Assembly (NCBI GenBank): GCA_963736445.1
Contig: CAVTOY010000009.1
Span: forward strand, 186,001-250,000
DNA from: Thiosocius sp963736445
GTDB taxonomy: Bacteria > Pseudomonadota > Gammaproteobacteria > Chromatiales > Chromatiaceae
Length of the DNA stretch: 64,000 nt
Reading direction: 5' to 3'
The notes beneath the pieces were generated by a model. The model ran no database searches, was not told the DNA's origin, and was given only the letters and a program-made list of their open reading frames with translations. Positions 35,737-43,639 of this stretch are shown piece by piece. The position numbers and the translations under genes were made by a program. Numbering within the stretch: the first letter of the stretch is position 1; every line of letters starts with the position of its first letter.

Positions 35737-36177
35737 TCACTTCACGATCAAGACCGGACAGGGCGCCGCCACGCTCATCTTGTGGGCCACGCTACCCATC
35801 GCGATCTCGCGCAGCCCCGTCAGGCCGCGCGTGCCGACCACCAGCAGGTCGACCGGCGTCTCGCTCGTGATCTTCAGCATCGCCTTGACCGGATCACCCT
35901 CGCCGACCGCCCGCGCTAAATCATTCAATCCGGCGGCACGCGCCACGTCCTCCGCCTCCTGCAGAATAGCATCCGCCTGCTCCCTGCCGATACGCCGGTA
36001 GACCTCGCGCGCCGACTCGACGACGCGGCGGTCGTAGTCACTGCGGAAGACGTTGATCTCGACGGAATGAAAAAGGATCAGACCGGCATTACAGCGCTGC
36101 GCCAACTTCGTCGCCATCTGCAGCGCGTGCTGCGCATGATCGGAGCCGTCCAACGCCACCAGAACCTTGTCAAACAT
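35737..36177 (-). CDS. Universal stress protein (UspA) family
   Basis: A 146-residue UspA protein: FDKVLVALDGSDHAQHALQMA at the start and the nucleotide loop VVGTRGLTGLREIAMGSVAHKMSVAAPCPVLIV near the C-terminus. The ATG at 36177 has GGAG 6 bases upstream; two further in-frame ATGs upstream are less likely. It lies 66 bases after the acyl-CoA ligase in the same direction, so it is likely the last gene of the sulfoacetate-type operon. It is the second of three Usp genes that sit beside transporter operons in the window. Confidence 0.86.
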   Translation of the reverse strand: MFDKVLVALDGSDHAQHALQMATKLAQRCNAGLILFHSVEINVFRSDYDRRVVESAREVYRRIGREQADAILQEAEDVARAAGLNDLARAVGEGDPVKAMLKITSETPVDLLVVGTRGLTGLREIAMGSVAHKMSVAAPCPVLIVK

Positions 36178-36243
36178 TTCCATCTCCATCAGTTGGCCGT
36201 CGCCAAGTCGCTCGTCGAGGCCCCGCCGAATCACTGCCCCTCA

Positions 36244-37785
36244 TCAGATTTCTACCAATCGATCCGCCACGATCTCCTGCAGCTTAAGACGCTGGATCTT
36301 GCCGGATGGCCCTTTGGGCAATTCCTCCATGATGAAAATGCGCTTGGGCGATTTGAAGACACCCAGACGGTTCTCTGCAAGACGGGTCAACTCCTCGACG
36401 CTGCAGCAGGCGCCGGGTTTCAGAGCCACGCAGGCCATCACCTCTTGACCATAGCGTCTGTCCGGCATGCCGAAGCCGGCTGCCTCGAGTACCGCCGGAT
36501 GCTCGTAGAGGGCCTCGTCGATCTCGCGCGGCGCGATGTTCTCACCACCCTTGATAATGAGTTCCTTGATGCGCCCGGTGATGAAGAAGAAGCCGTCTTC
36601 GTCCTGCAGTGCAACATCACCCGTATGCAGCCAGCCATCCGAGTCCAGGGCTGCCGCGGTGGCCTCCAGGTTCTTGTAATAGCCGTGCATGACATTGGCG
36701 CCACGTATCATCAGCTCGCCCGCTACGCCGGCCAGACAGGCGTTGCCATGTTCATCGATCACCTTCGCCTCGTTGCCGACCGCCACGCCGGGTGAGCCGT
36801 ATTTGGCCGCCGCCGGCGGCATCGGATTGGACAGGATCTGCGCGGCGGTCTCGGTCAGCCCCATGGTCTCGATGATCGGCACGCTGAAACGCTGCTCGAA
36901 GGCCCGATGTATCTCAGGCGCTAACGGCGCCGATGCGGAGCGTCCAAATCGCAGCTGCAACAGCCCGCCCAATGCCACCCGGTCGAAGCCCTCACGCTCG
37001 GCGTGCTCTAGCAGGTAAGCAATCATCGTCGGCACGACGCTAAACCAGGTGCATGCATACCGGGCAATGATCTCCCAGAAATTCGAGGTACTGAAGCGTT
37101 GCGGCATCACCACGCTGCCGCCGCTGACCAGGGGCGCCATTACGCTGACCATCTCGGCGTTTATGTGATACAGGGGCAATACGCACATTGCGCGGTCGTC
37201 CCCGGTCAATTGGTGAGCCAGTACGGTGTTGCCGCCACCGGCGATCACGTTGCCATGGGTCAAGAGCACCCCCTTCGGCCGCCCGGTCGTGCCCGAGGTG
37301 TAGATCAGCAGCGCATCCGAGGCCTCATCGACCGGCGGCGGCTCGACCTCTGCGGCGTCCGCGTCCGGCCACGCCGGGCCATGGTCGACACTAGTGGTAA
37401 TCGTCCGTACCCCGGGGGGCAGGTTCCCAAGGACCGCGGCGAATCTTTCGCCAAGGACATCGTCAACAAACAGCAGGCGGCAATCTGAATGCTCGATCAC
37501 GTACGACAGTGCCGACCCGCCAGACACCGCGTTCAGCGGCACGATCACTCGGCCGCTGTACATCACGCCCAGGAATAACGCGGTAGTCCAGTAGCCATTC
37601 GGCATCAGGAAGGCGACCTTGTCACCCTGCCCTACCGCCAGGGCATCGAGGTGCGCCGCAATATCGAGTGCGTGTTCCCGCAGGCGCGCGTAGGTCATGA
37701 CCGCGTCGGTCTCCGGCGCCAATAGAAACGGCTTCTCGGGCCGGTCGGCCGCATGGCGATCGATCAAGTGCATCACCGTGTGCAT
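36244..37785 (-). CDS. sauT: AMP-forming acyl-CoA ligase, probable sulfoacetate-CoA ligase
   Basis: A 513-residue ANL-superfamily ligase with the AMP-binding signature LLIYTSGTTGRPKGVLLTHG, VMAPLVSGGSV, ETMGLTETAAQILS, the hinge DGWLHTGDVALQ, GRIKELIIKGGENI and the catalytic Lys in LPKGPSGKIQR. It forms an acyl-CoA from an acid, CoA and ATP. The ATG at 37785 follows GAGGAG by 6 bases. It is 10 bases downstream of the acylating aldehyde dehydrogenase, the SauT-SauS arrangement used to activate sulfoacetate and reduce sulfoacetyl-CoA to sulfoacetaldehyde. Other carboxylates are possible. Confidence 0.75.
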   Translation of the reverse strand: MHTVMHLIDRHAADRPEKPFLLAPETDAVMTYARLREHALDIAAHLDALAVGQGDKVAFLMPNGYWTTALFLGVMYSGRVIVPLNAVSGGSALSYVIEHSDCRLLFVDDVLGERFAAVLGNLPPGVRTITTSVDHGPAWPDADAAEVEPPPVDEASDALLIYTSGTTGRPKGVLLTHGNVIAGGGNTVLAHQLTGDDRAMCVLPLYHINAEMVSVMAPLVSGGSVVMPQRFSTSNFWEIIARYACTWFSVVPTMIAYLLEHAEREGFDRVALGGLLQLRFGRSASAPLAPEIHRAFEQRFSVPIIETMGLTETAAQILSNPMPPAAAKYGSPGVAVGNEAKVIDEHGNACLAGVAGELMIRGANVMHGYYKNLEATAAALDSDGWLHTGDVALQDEDGFFFITGRIKELIIKGGENIAPREIDEALYEHPAVLEAAGFGMPDRRYGQEVMACVALKPGACCSVEELTRLAENRLGVFKSPKRIFIMEELPKGPSGKIQRLKLQEIVADRLVEI

Positions 37786-37795
37786 GCGCATCTCC

Positions 37796-39253
37796 TCAAT
37801 CCAGACCTTGCGCGGGCTCGATGCCGTACTTGCGCCAGTAGCCGCCGAAGATCTCGTCCAAAGACGGCTCGTCCGGCGTGATGGTGCGCGCAATGCGCGT
37901 CGTGTTGAGATAGTGGCGATAGTTCAGGTTGTCCGAGATGTTGTTACCGCCCCAGGTGCCGCAGCCCATCGACAGCGAGAACGGCAGGCCGTTGTCGAAC
38001 GAACCGCCGGTGGCGAAGCAGTGCGCCTGGTTGACGATCACGCGACAGACCGGGAGCGTCAGACCGAGGTGCAGAACCCGATCGTCATCCCTCGAATGCA
38101 CGCCGACCGAATGACCCTTGCCCTTGATGTCCAACACGCTGCGCGCAAGATCAACGGCATGTTCGAAATCCGCGGCACGGAACACCGTCAACACCGGACT
38201 CAGTTTCTCGTCGGAAAACCTGCTATCGGGGTCGGGCGCATCCTCCTCGACCAGGATGACGCTCGCCGGAGGACCGCCACGATCGATAGCCGCGAGATCG
38301 AGGATCTCGTCGGCGGACTTGGCCGTCACCAGACCGCTGAGTCTGCCGTCGACCCACATGGCCGAACGCAGTCGCTCCTTTTCATCAGCGTCGAGCAGGC
38401 GTGCGCCGCGTGACTGCATCGCCTCCAGCATCGAAGCGTAGACATCCCGGACGACAATAAGACTGTTCTCCGACGAACAGCTGGTCGCATTGTCGAATGT
38501 CTTGGATGCAATAATCTTGTCGGCCGCAGCGGCCAGGTCGGCCGTCTCATCGACGATCGTGGGTACGTTACCGGCCCCCACGCCGATGGCCGGTGTCCCG
38601 CAAGTGTAGGCCGCGCGCACGTTGTTCTGCGAACCGGTCACGACCACCAGGTCGACTTGGCGCATCATCTCATGCGTCATGGCCTTACTGATCGGCGGCG
38701 GCAGCTTCTGTACCAGATCCTCGGGTGCCCCGACCCTGCGCAACGCACCGCGCATCAGCGCGACCACCTCTTCGCATACCGCCTCGCCCTTGGGCGACGG
38801 CGCCAGGATGATGGCATTGCCACCCTTGAGCGCGTTCAATGTCTTGTTGTACGGCGTGGCGACCGGGTTGGTCGACGGCACCACGGCACCGACCACCCCG
38901 ACCGGGCGCGCGATCTCGACCAGACCCTTCTCCGGATACTCGGCGATCACCCCGACACTGCGCGCGCCCTTGAGGTCGCGCAGCAGCCCCAGAGTCTTGC
39001 GGTGGTTCTTGGTCATCTTGTCATCGACCCGGCCTAGCCCGGTATCGGCCACAGCCTGCTCGGAGAGCCGTCGATTGGTCGCGGGATCCAGCAGCGTCCA
39101 GGCAACGGCGGTGACGACCTCATCGACGCGCTCCTGGTCCAATCCGGCGTAGATCGATTGGGCGGCCCTGGCCTTTGCCATCAGGCCCGAGATCACAGCG
39201 ACCGCGCGCTCCTGACCCGAATCCACTGTTGTCGTTGTGGCATTGGTTTGCAT
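37796..39253 (-). CDS. sauS: Acylating aldehyde dehydrogenase, probable sulfoacetaldehyde dehydrogenase
   Basis: A 485-residue CoA-acylating aldehyde dehydrogenase of the EutE/SauS type: RPVGVVGAVVPSTNPVATP, NAIILAPSPKGEAV, VVTGSQNNVRAAYTCGTPAIGVG, the catalytic Cys in FDNATSCSSENS, and C-terminal GCGTWGGNNIS. It catalyses acyl-CoA plus NAD(P)H to aldehyde, in the direction sulfoacetyl-CoA to sulfoacetaldehyde if the assignment is right. Xsc would then cleave the product. It is preceded by the TTT transporter genes and followed by the ligase, all leftward. Confidence 0.83.
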   Translation of the reverse strand: MQTNATTTTVDSGQERAVAVISGLMAKARAAQSIYAGLDQERVDEVVTAVAWTLLDPATNRRLSEQAVADTGLGRVDDKMTKNHRKTLGLLRDLKGARSVGVIAEYPEKGLVEIARPVGVVGAVVPSTNPVATPYNKTLNALKGGNAIILAPSPKGEAVCEEVVALMRGALRRVGAPEDLVQKLPPPISKAMTHEMMRQVDLVVVTGSQNNVRAAYTCGTPAIGVGAGNVPTIVDETADLAAAADKIIASKTFDNATSCSSENSLIVVRDVYASMLEAMQSRGARLLDADEKERLRSAMWVDGRLSGLVTAKSADEILDLAAIDRGGPPASVILVEEDAPDPDSRFSDEKLSPVLTVFRAADFEHAVDLARSVLDIKGKGHSVGVHSRDDDRVLHLGLTLPVCRVIVNQAHCFATGGSFDNGLPFSLSMGCGTWGGNNISDNLNYRHYLNTTRIARTITPDEPSLDEIFGGYWRKYGIEPAQGLD

Positions 39254-39346
39254 GGCTCTCTCTCACTGCCCCCAAGGCGGAGCGTTCGAATCAATGGCTC
39301 TGCTTACCCCGGCGCACCGGCATCGGTGCACCGGGGCATGCCGCGG

Positions 39347-40354
39347 TCATTCCTTGCGCAGGTCTTTCAGCAGCTCGGCAAGATAGGCCTGGCGCTCTTT
39401 CCACATCCCCTGTACCTGTTCGCGGGTCATCACCCGCATCGGCGAGCCACCTTCCTGCATCTTTGCGATGACCTTCTTGTCGTTGAACATCGCCGGCATA
39501 TTCTCCGCCAGCAGCGTGATCGCTCCTTCGGGCGTGCCCTTCGGCGCCATGATGCCGCGGAAGTTGACGCTGCTGTCGTCGACATCGATACCAAGCTCTT
39601 TGAAGGTCGGCACATCCGGTAGGAATTCGTTGCGCTCCAGATCCGCGATCGCCAGGATCTTCAGGCGATCACGGTTGCGGTAGGCATCCGAGAGGTTGTT
39701 GAAACCGCCCATGGTCTGACCGCCGAGCACGAACTGCATGGCCTTCACACCGCCGCCGGCGGGGACGTACTTGGTCGTGATTCCGGCGGCCTTGTCGAGC
39801 TGCAGGCTAGCGATATGGTGACCGACATACAGACCCGCCCCGGACAGAGTAAGTTTGTCGGGATTGGCCTTGGCGTAGTCCAGGAAGTCCTGCAGGGAGT
39901 TGAACGGGCTGTCCTGATTGACGATCAGCACGGCCGGGTCGGCCCCCCAGTTGGCGATCGGCTCGAGGTTGTCGATGTTGTATTTGACCCTCTTCGGAAA
40001 GACGATCGACTGCGCGATGAAGTGCGGCACATTGTAGGCGGCCAACTCGTAACCATCCGGCTTAGCCTGCTGCACGAACTTGTTCCAGCCGACCTGGCCA
40101 CCGGCACCCGGGCGATTGATGATCACCATGGGTTGGCCATTCAGGTAGACCGGTTTGCCGTCCTTGTCCTCCGTGGCGGCCATCATCGTGACGATGCGCG
40201 CCTGAAAGTCGGTCGCGCCACCGGCACCGTAGGATACGATCAGACTTATCGGGCGGTCGGGATATTCATCCGCTATCGCGGCCCCGGCCGAGAGCGACAG
40301 GCCCAGCGCCCCTGCGATGACGGATTGAGTCAGCATCCTGGATATAGAGATCAT
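39347..40354 (-). CDS. tctC: Tripartite tricarboxylate-type transporter binding protein (TctC)
   Basis: A 335-residue TctC-family periplasmic binding protein with a Sec signal (ALGLSLSAGAAIADE) and the core YPDRPISLIVSYGAGGATDFQAR, then INRPGAGGQVGWNKF and GGGVKAMQFVLGGQTMGGFNN. AGGAGG precedes its ATG. TTT systems import carboxylates or related anions with TctA and TctB, whose genes lie upstream in the same operon. The neighbouring SauS/SauT-like genes suggest sulfoacetate as ligand; known sulfoacetate importers such as SauU are of another family. Confidence 0.87.
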   Translation of the reverse strand: MISISRMLTQSVIAGALGLSLSAGAAIADEYPDRPISLIVSYGAGGATDFQARIVTMMAATEDKDGKPVYLNGQPMVIINRPGAGGQVGWNKFVQQAKPDGYELAAYNVPHFIAQSIVFPKRVKYNIDNLEPIANWGADPAVLIVNQDSPFNSLQDFLDYAKANPDKLTLSGAGLYVGHHIASLQLDKAAGITTKYVPAGGGVKAMQFVLGGQTMGGFNNLSDAYRNRDRLKILAIADLERNEFLPDVPTFKELGIDVDDSSVNFRGIMAPKGTPEGAITLLAENMPAMFNDKKVIAKMQEGGSPMRVMTREQVQGMWKERQAYLAELLKDLRKE

Positions 40355-40458
40355 CGAAAATTCCTCCTAAACGGTTTTATCGTTGTGTCCCGACAACACG
40401 CGGGAATGAAGTGATGGCCGACCGGCCGCTGCCATATCAGCCGAACTTACTGCACGTC

Positions 40459-40908
40459 TCATATCAGCCAACCTCTTGGCACCTGGACGTTCAGCAACAC
40501 AGAAAACAGAACATACATGGCCAGGCTGAACCCTCCTGCCATCGTCACACTCTGCATCAGTCTGCTGCGTAGACTCTCTTGGGGCGAATACCAGTAGGTC
40601 ACGAACAACAGGATCAGAAATGCGGTCGAATACATGCCCAATAGCTCGATCAGCGCCACACCCGCACCCATCACCACAATGACCGGCCATTGACGCTCGA
40701 AAGGAAACGGCTGGAAGTCATCGACACACAAGTCGAAGGCCTCACGCGCCAGCGAGACCAGGCTCAGGCAGAGCATGACGGCAGCGACCACCGCGGGAAA
40801 CAGGTAGGCCTCGCTGTTTTCCTGTAAGTAGCTCACCTTGAACAGAAAGGCGGCGACGAACGCAACGCCCAGGGCGACCACGAGACGACGGCCGAAGACT
40901 ACCCTCAT
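40459..40908 (-). CDS. tctB: Tripartite tricarboxylate-type transporter small permease (TctB)
   Basis: A 149-residue membrane protein with about four hydrophobic segments (LVVALGVAFVAAFLFKVSY, YLFPAVVAAVMLCLSLVSLA, WPVIVVMGAGVALIELLGMYS, and a last one near the end), the size and pattern of TctB. Its ATG overlaps the stop codon of the large permease gene by four bases, so translation is coupled. It is the small membrane subunit of the TTT importer. Confidence 0.8.
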   Translation of the reverse strand: MRVVFGRRLVVALGVAFVAAFLFKVSYLQENSEAYLFPAVVAAVMLCLSLVSLAREAFDLCVDDFQPFPFERQWPVIVVMGAGVALIELLGMYSTAFLILLFVTYWYSPQESLRSRLMQSVTMAGGFSLAMYVLFSVLLNVQVPRGWLI

Positions 40909-42410
40909 GCCACCGCCTCCTCGCGACGCCTGCGTATCTCCTTTCGCTCGTTGTAGACGCTATAGAAGATCGAAAGCAGGCACAGCGCGATCACGATCTG
41001 ATTGATCGGACCGTCGAAAAAGTACGTCCAGGCGTCGTCGCCCGCGATCATCCTGCCCTGCAGGAAGTTTGTCTCGGTCAACTGGCCCAGGATCAGGCCA
41101 AGCACCAGCGGTGCCGCACTGAACCCGATGCGCGAGGCGAAATACATCATGACGCCGAGCACCAGCATCACAACCACGTCGGAGACACTGTTCTGGACGC
41201 TGAAGGTGCCGAATACCGCGAGCACGATAACCGCAGCGGCCATCATGTGCTTCGGGATGCGCGTAACGAACACGCTGTAGCGCGCGATCATCAGACCGAA
41301 GATCATCATCAGTACCTGGCCGACCAACAGCGAATCGATGAAGGTCCAGGTGACCTTAGCATGCACGCTGAACAGATCCGGTCCCGGAAAGAGCCCATTG
41401 ATCAGCAGCCCCCCCAGCAACACCGCCGCAGTCGGGCTGCCCGGTATCCCCAGGGTCAGCAGCGGCACCAGGGAGGGGCCGACCATCGCGTTATTGGCAC
41501 TCTCAGCCGCGATGACGCCGTCGGGTTCGCCCTTGCCAAAGGCGGACGGGTCCCTGCTCATCTTCTTCGTTTGGTCGTAGGCGACCAGGCCGGCGATCTG
41601 TCCTCCAGCGCCGGGTATGACACCGATAATGCTGCCGACCACGGAGCCGATGGCGAGCGCCTTGACCCGCCGGATGTTGTAGGCAATCGAACGCCATACG
41701 CTGTGCGTCGAGAGTTCCGCGTACTCAACCTTTGCGCGCGAGGTGCCCGCGCTGCCGACCAGCGACAATACCTCGGGGATTGCGAACAGCCCGATCAACG
41801 CCGCGATGACATGGATGCCGCCAGCCAGATGTTCGCTGAAGACGAAACGCTCCTCGCCGAGCACCGGGTTGTACCCGATGGTCGACAGCCACAGACCAAT
41901 GGCACCGGCGATCAGCCCCTTGACGACCGAGCCGCCGCCGATCGATGCAATGATCGTCACGCCGAAGATAGAGATCCAGAACAGCTCCGCCGGCCCGAAC
42001 TTTAGCGCCAGTTCGGCCAGCGGCGGGGTGAAGAAGATCAACAAGAAGACACCGATCAGGCCACCGATCAGCGAGCTGATGAAACAATAGTGCAGCGCCT
42101 CGGTCGCCCTGCCCTGCTTGGCCATCGGGTGGCCGTCCATGATGGTCGCGATATTGGCGGGCGCACCGGGGATATTGACCAGGATGCCGCTGACCGCGCC
42201 ACCGGCCACGGTGGCCGTATAGACCGCACCCAGCATAATCAGCGAGGCGGCCGGTTCCATCTGAAAGGTGAACGGAATCAGCAGGGCCACGGCCATCGTG
42301 GGGCTGAGTCCGGGCGTCGCCCCCAGCAGCAGGCCGCCGACGGTACCGCCGACCAAGATCAGAAAATTGATCGGCGTGAAGACTTCGCCGAAGTAGTGGA
42401 TGAATTCCAC
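40905..42410 (-). CDS. tctA: Tripartite tricarboxylate-type transporter large permease (TctA)
   Basis: A 501-residue permease with about 12 hydrophobic segments and TctA signatures: LLLGATPGLSPTMAVALLIPFTF, VSGILVNIPGAPANIATIMDGHPMA and IGVIPGAGGQIAGLVAYDQTK. The start is a GTG at 42410 with a strong GAGGAGG. It is the first gene of the leftward operon tctA-tctB-tctC-sauS-sauT-usp and is divergent from the GntR regulator; the gap holds candidate operators. Confidence 0.92.
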   Translation of the reverse strand: MEFIHYFGEVFTPINFLILVGGTVGGLLLGATPGLSPTMAVALLIPFTFQMEPAASLIMLGAVYTATVAGGAVSGILVNIPGAPANIATIMDGHPMAKQGRATEALHYCFISSLIGGLIGVFLLIFFTPPLAELALKFGPAELFWISIFGVTIIASIGGGSVVKGLIAGAIGLWLSTIGYNPVLGEERFVFSEHLAGGIHVIAALIGLFAIPEVLSLVGSAGTSRAKVEYAELSTHSVWRSIAYNIRRVKALAIGSVVGSIIGVIPGAGGQIAGLVAYDQTKKMSRDPSAFGKGEPDGVIAAESANNAMVGPSLVPLLTLGIPGSPTAAVLLGGLLINGLFPGPDLFSVHAKVTWTFIDSLLVGQVLMMIFGLMIARYSVFVTRIPKHMMAAAVIVLAVFGTFSVQNSVSDVVVMLVLGVMMYFASRIGFSAAPLVLGLILGQLTETNFLQGRMIAGDDAWTYFFDGPINQIVIALCLLSIFYSVYNERKEIRRRREEAVA

Positions 42411-42469
42411 ACCGCCTCCTCTTCCTCTGCCTGCAAGCGTGCGATGGGCATCGCCGTTTGCTTATATAT

Positions 42470-42561
42470 GTCATGTAGATGACTTATCTGTAGCACAGAG
42501 GTTTAGACCCCTGACGCGGGGTTGTCAAGCCACAACTTACTATCTCAGATACATGACCTAT
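42470..42561. promoter_or_regulatory. Candidate GntR operators between tctA and the regulator
   Basis: A palindrome GTCAT-GTAG-ATGAC (42470-42483) and direct repeats atgacttat (42479-42487) and atgacctat (42553-42561) lie in the short AT-rich control region. They are plausible binding sites for the HutC-type GntR protein encoded next to them and for divergent control of the TTT operon. Confidence 0.45.
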
Positions 42562-42627
42562 ACTATTGCATTGCAGCATTCGCCCGGCCCGACGGCGCGG
42601 GAAACATTCGTGAGGACAAACGGGGAT

Positions 42628-43362
42628 ATGAACTCGCCGACGATCAAGGGCCGCAGCGCAAAGCCGCTGTATCAGATAGTGGAGGACCACATCCGCGGCA
42701 TCATCGATGACGGCACCCTGGTGCCGGGCGATCTGATCCCCTCGGAACCGCAGCTAGCCAAGCAACTCGAAGTGAGCCAGGGCACCGTCAAGAAGGCGAT
42801 CGACAACCTGGTCTGGGAGCGTCGTCTGTACCGGCACCAAGGCAAGGGCACCTACGTTTCCAACATCGATTTCAACAACAGCCTTTTTCGCTTCACCACC
42901 TACGGCGACGCCGAGGGTAAACCCACGCGTATCCACAAGGAGACCACTACGCGGCACATCGAGCAGGCATCGCCGACGGTGCGCGACAAGCTCCAGGTGC
43001 CTCTGGGTACCGAGGTTTTGTACATCGAGCGGGTCGGCTTCGTCGACGAGGAACCGGTGATGGTCGAGTACTCGCACTGGCGTGCCGATCTTGTCCCCGG
43101 CCTGGAGGACGAGGCGCTGCATATCCCCGACCTGCTGTATGCGCTGATCGTCGATACGTTTCAGATCCCCGTGGTGCGCGCCGAGGAGACCCTGACCGCC
43201 GGCGCGGCCGACCGACAGACCGCGGAGCATCTGGCCATCAGCCCGGGGACCCCGGTACTGGTTCTCAGCCGCACCACCTATACCCGCGACAACCAGATCA
43301 TCGAGGTCCGCACCTCGAAGGGCCGCGCAGACAAGTTCAGCTACAAGACAGAGATCCGTTAA
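42628..43362 (+). CDS. GntR family regulator, HutC type
   Basis: A 244-residue regulator: N-terminal winged helix (LYQIVEDHIRGIIDDGTLVPGD, SEPQLAKQLEVSQGTVKKAI, HQGKGTYVS) and C-terminal UTRA/HutC effector domain (VPLGTEVLYIERVGFVDEEP, VLSRTTYTRDNQIIEV). The ATG at 42628 was chosen because conservation begins at KPLYQ shortly after it. It is divergent from the TTT-sauST operon, so it is probably its repressor and senses an anion such as sulfoacetate (SauR-like in function). The upstream open frame back to 42400 is not likely translated. Confidence 0.82.
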   Translation: MNSPTIKGRSAKPLYQIVEDHIRGIIDDGTLVPGDLIPSEPQLAKQLEVSQGTVKKAIDNLVWERRLYRHQGKGTYVSNIDFNNSLFRFTTYGDAEGKPTRIHKETTTRHIEQASPTVRDKLQVPLGTEVLYIERVGFVDEEPVMVEYSHWRADLVPGLEDEALHIPDLLYALIVDTFQIPVVRAEETLTAGAADRQTAEHLAISPGTPVLVLSRTTYTRDNQIIEVRTSKGRADKFSYKTEIR

Positions 43363-43639
43363 GCCATACCATCGGCTTAAGCTGAAGGACACTCGGCGAA
43401 AACGGGTTCCCATGTTAGGGATCCCCTTACTAAGCTGCCGACCGTCATAGGGTCTGCGATTGTCTGCGCGATCGCCGGCGGCTGGATCGGTCTGCGACAC
43501 TCATATCCGCCTGCCCTATCGATTGGCCTGCTCCGTCCCCATCTCTTCTATGCTTTGAGCTGGGGATGGCAAAAACATAGGTCCGCTTACGCAAGCCATT
43601 ACCCAGACACACGAACCGAAAGCGGAGCAAGGAAAAATC

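Noticed and set aside
43359..43379. Small TTAAGCC/GGCTTAA hairpin after the GntR gene as a terminator
   Set aside because: Only a 7-bp stem and no T-run; too weak to call.
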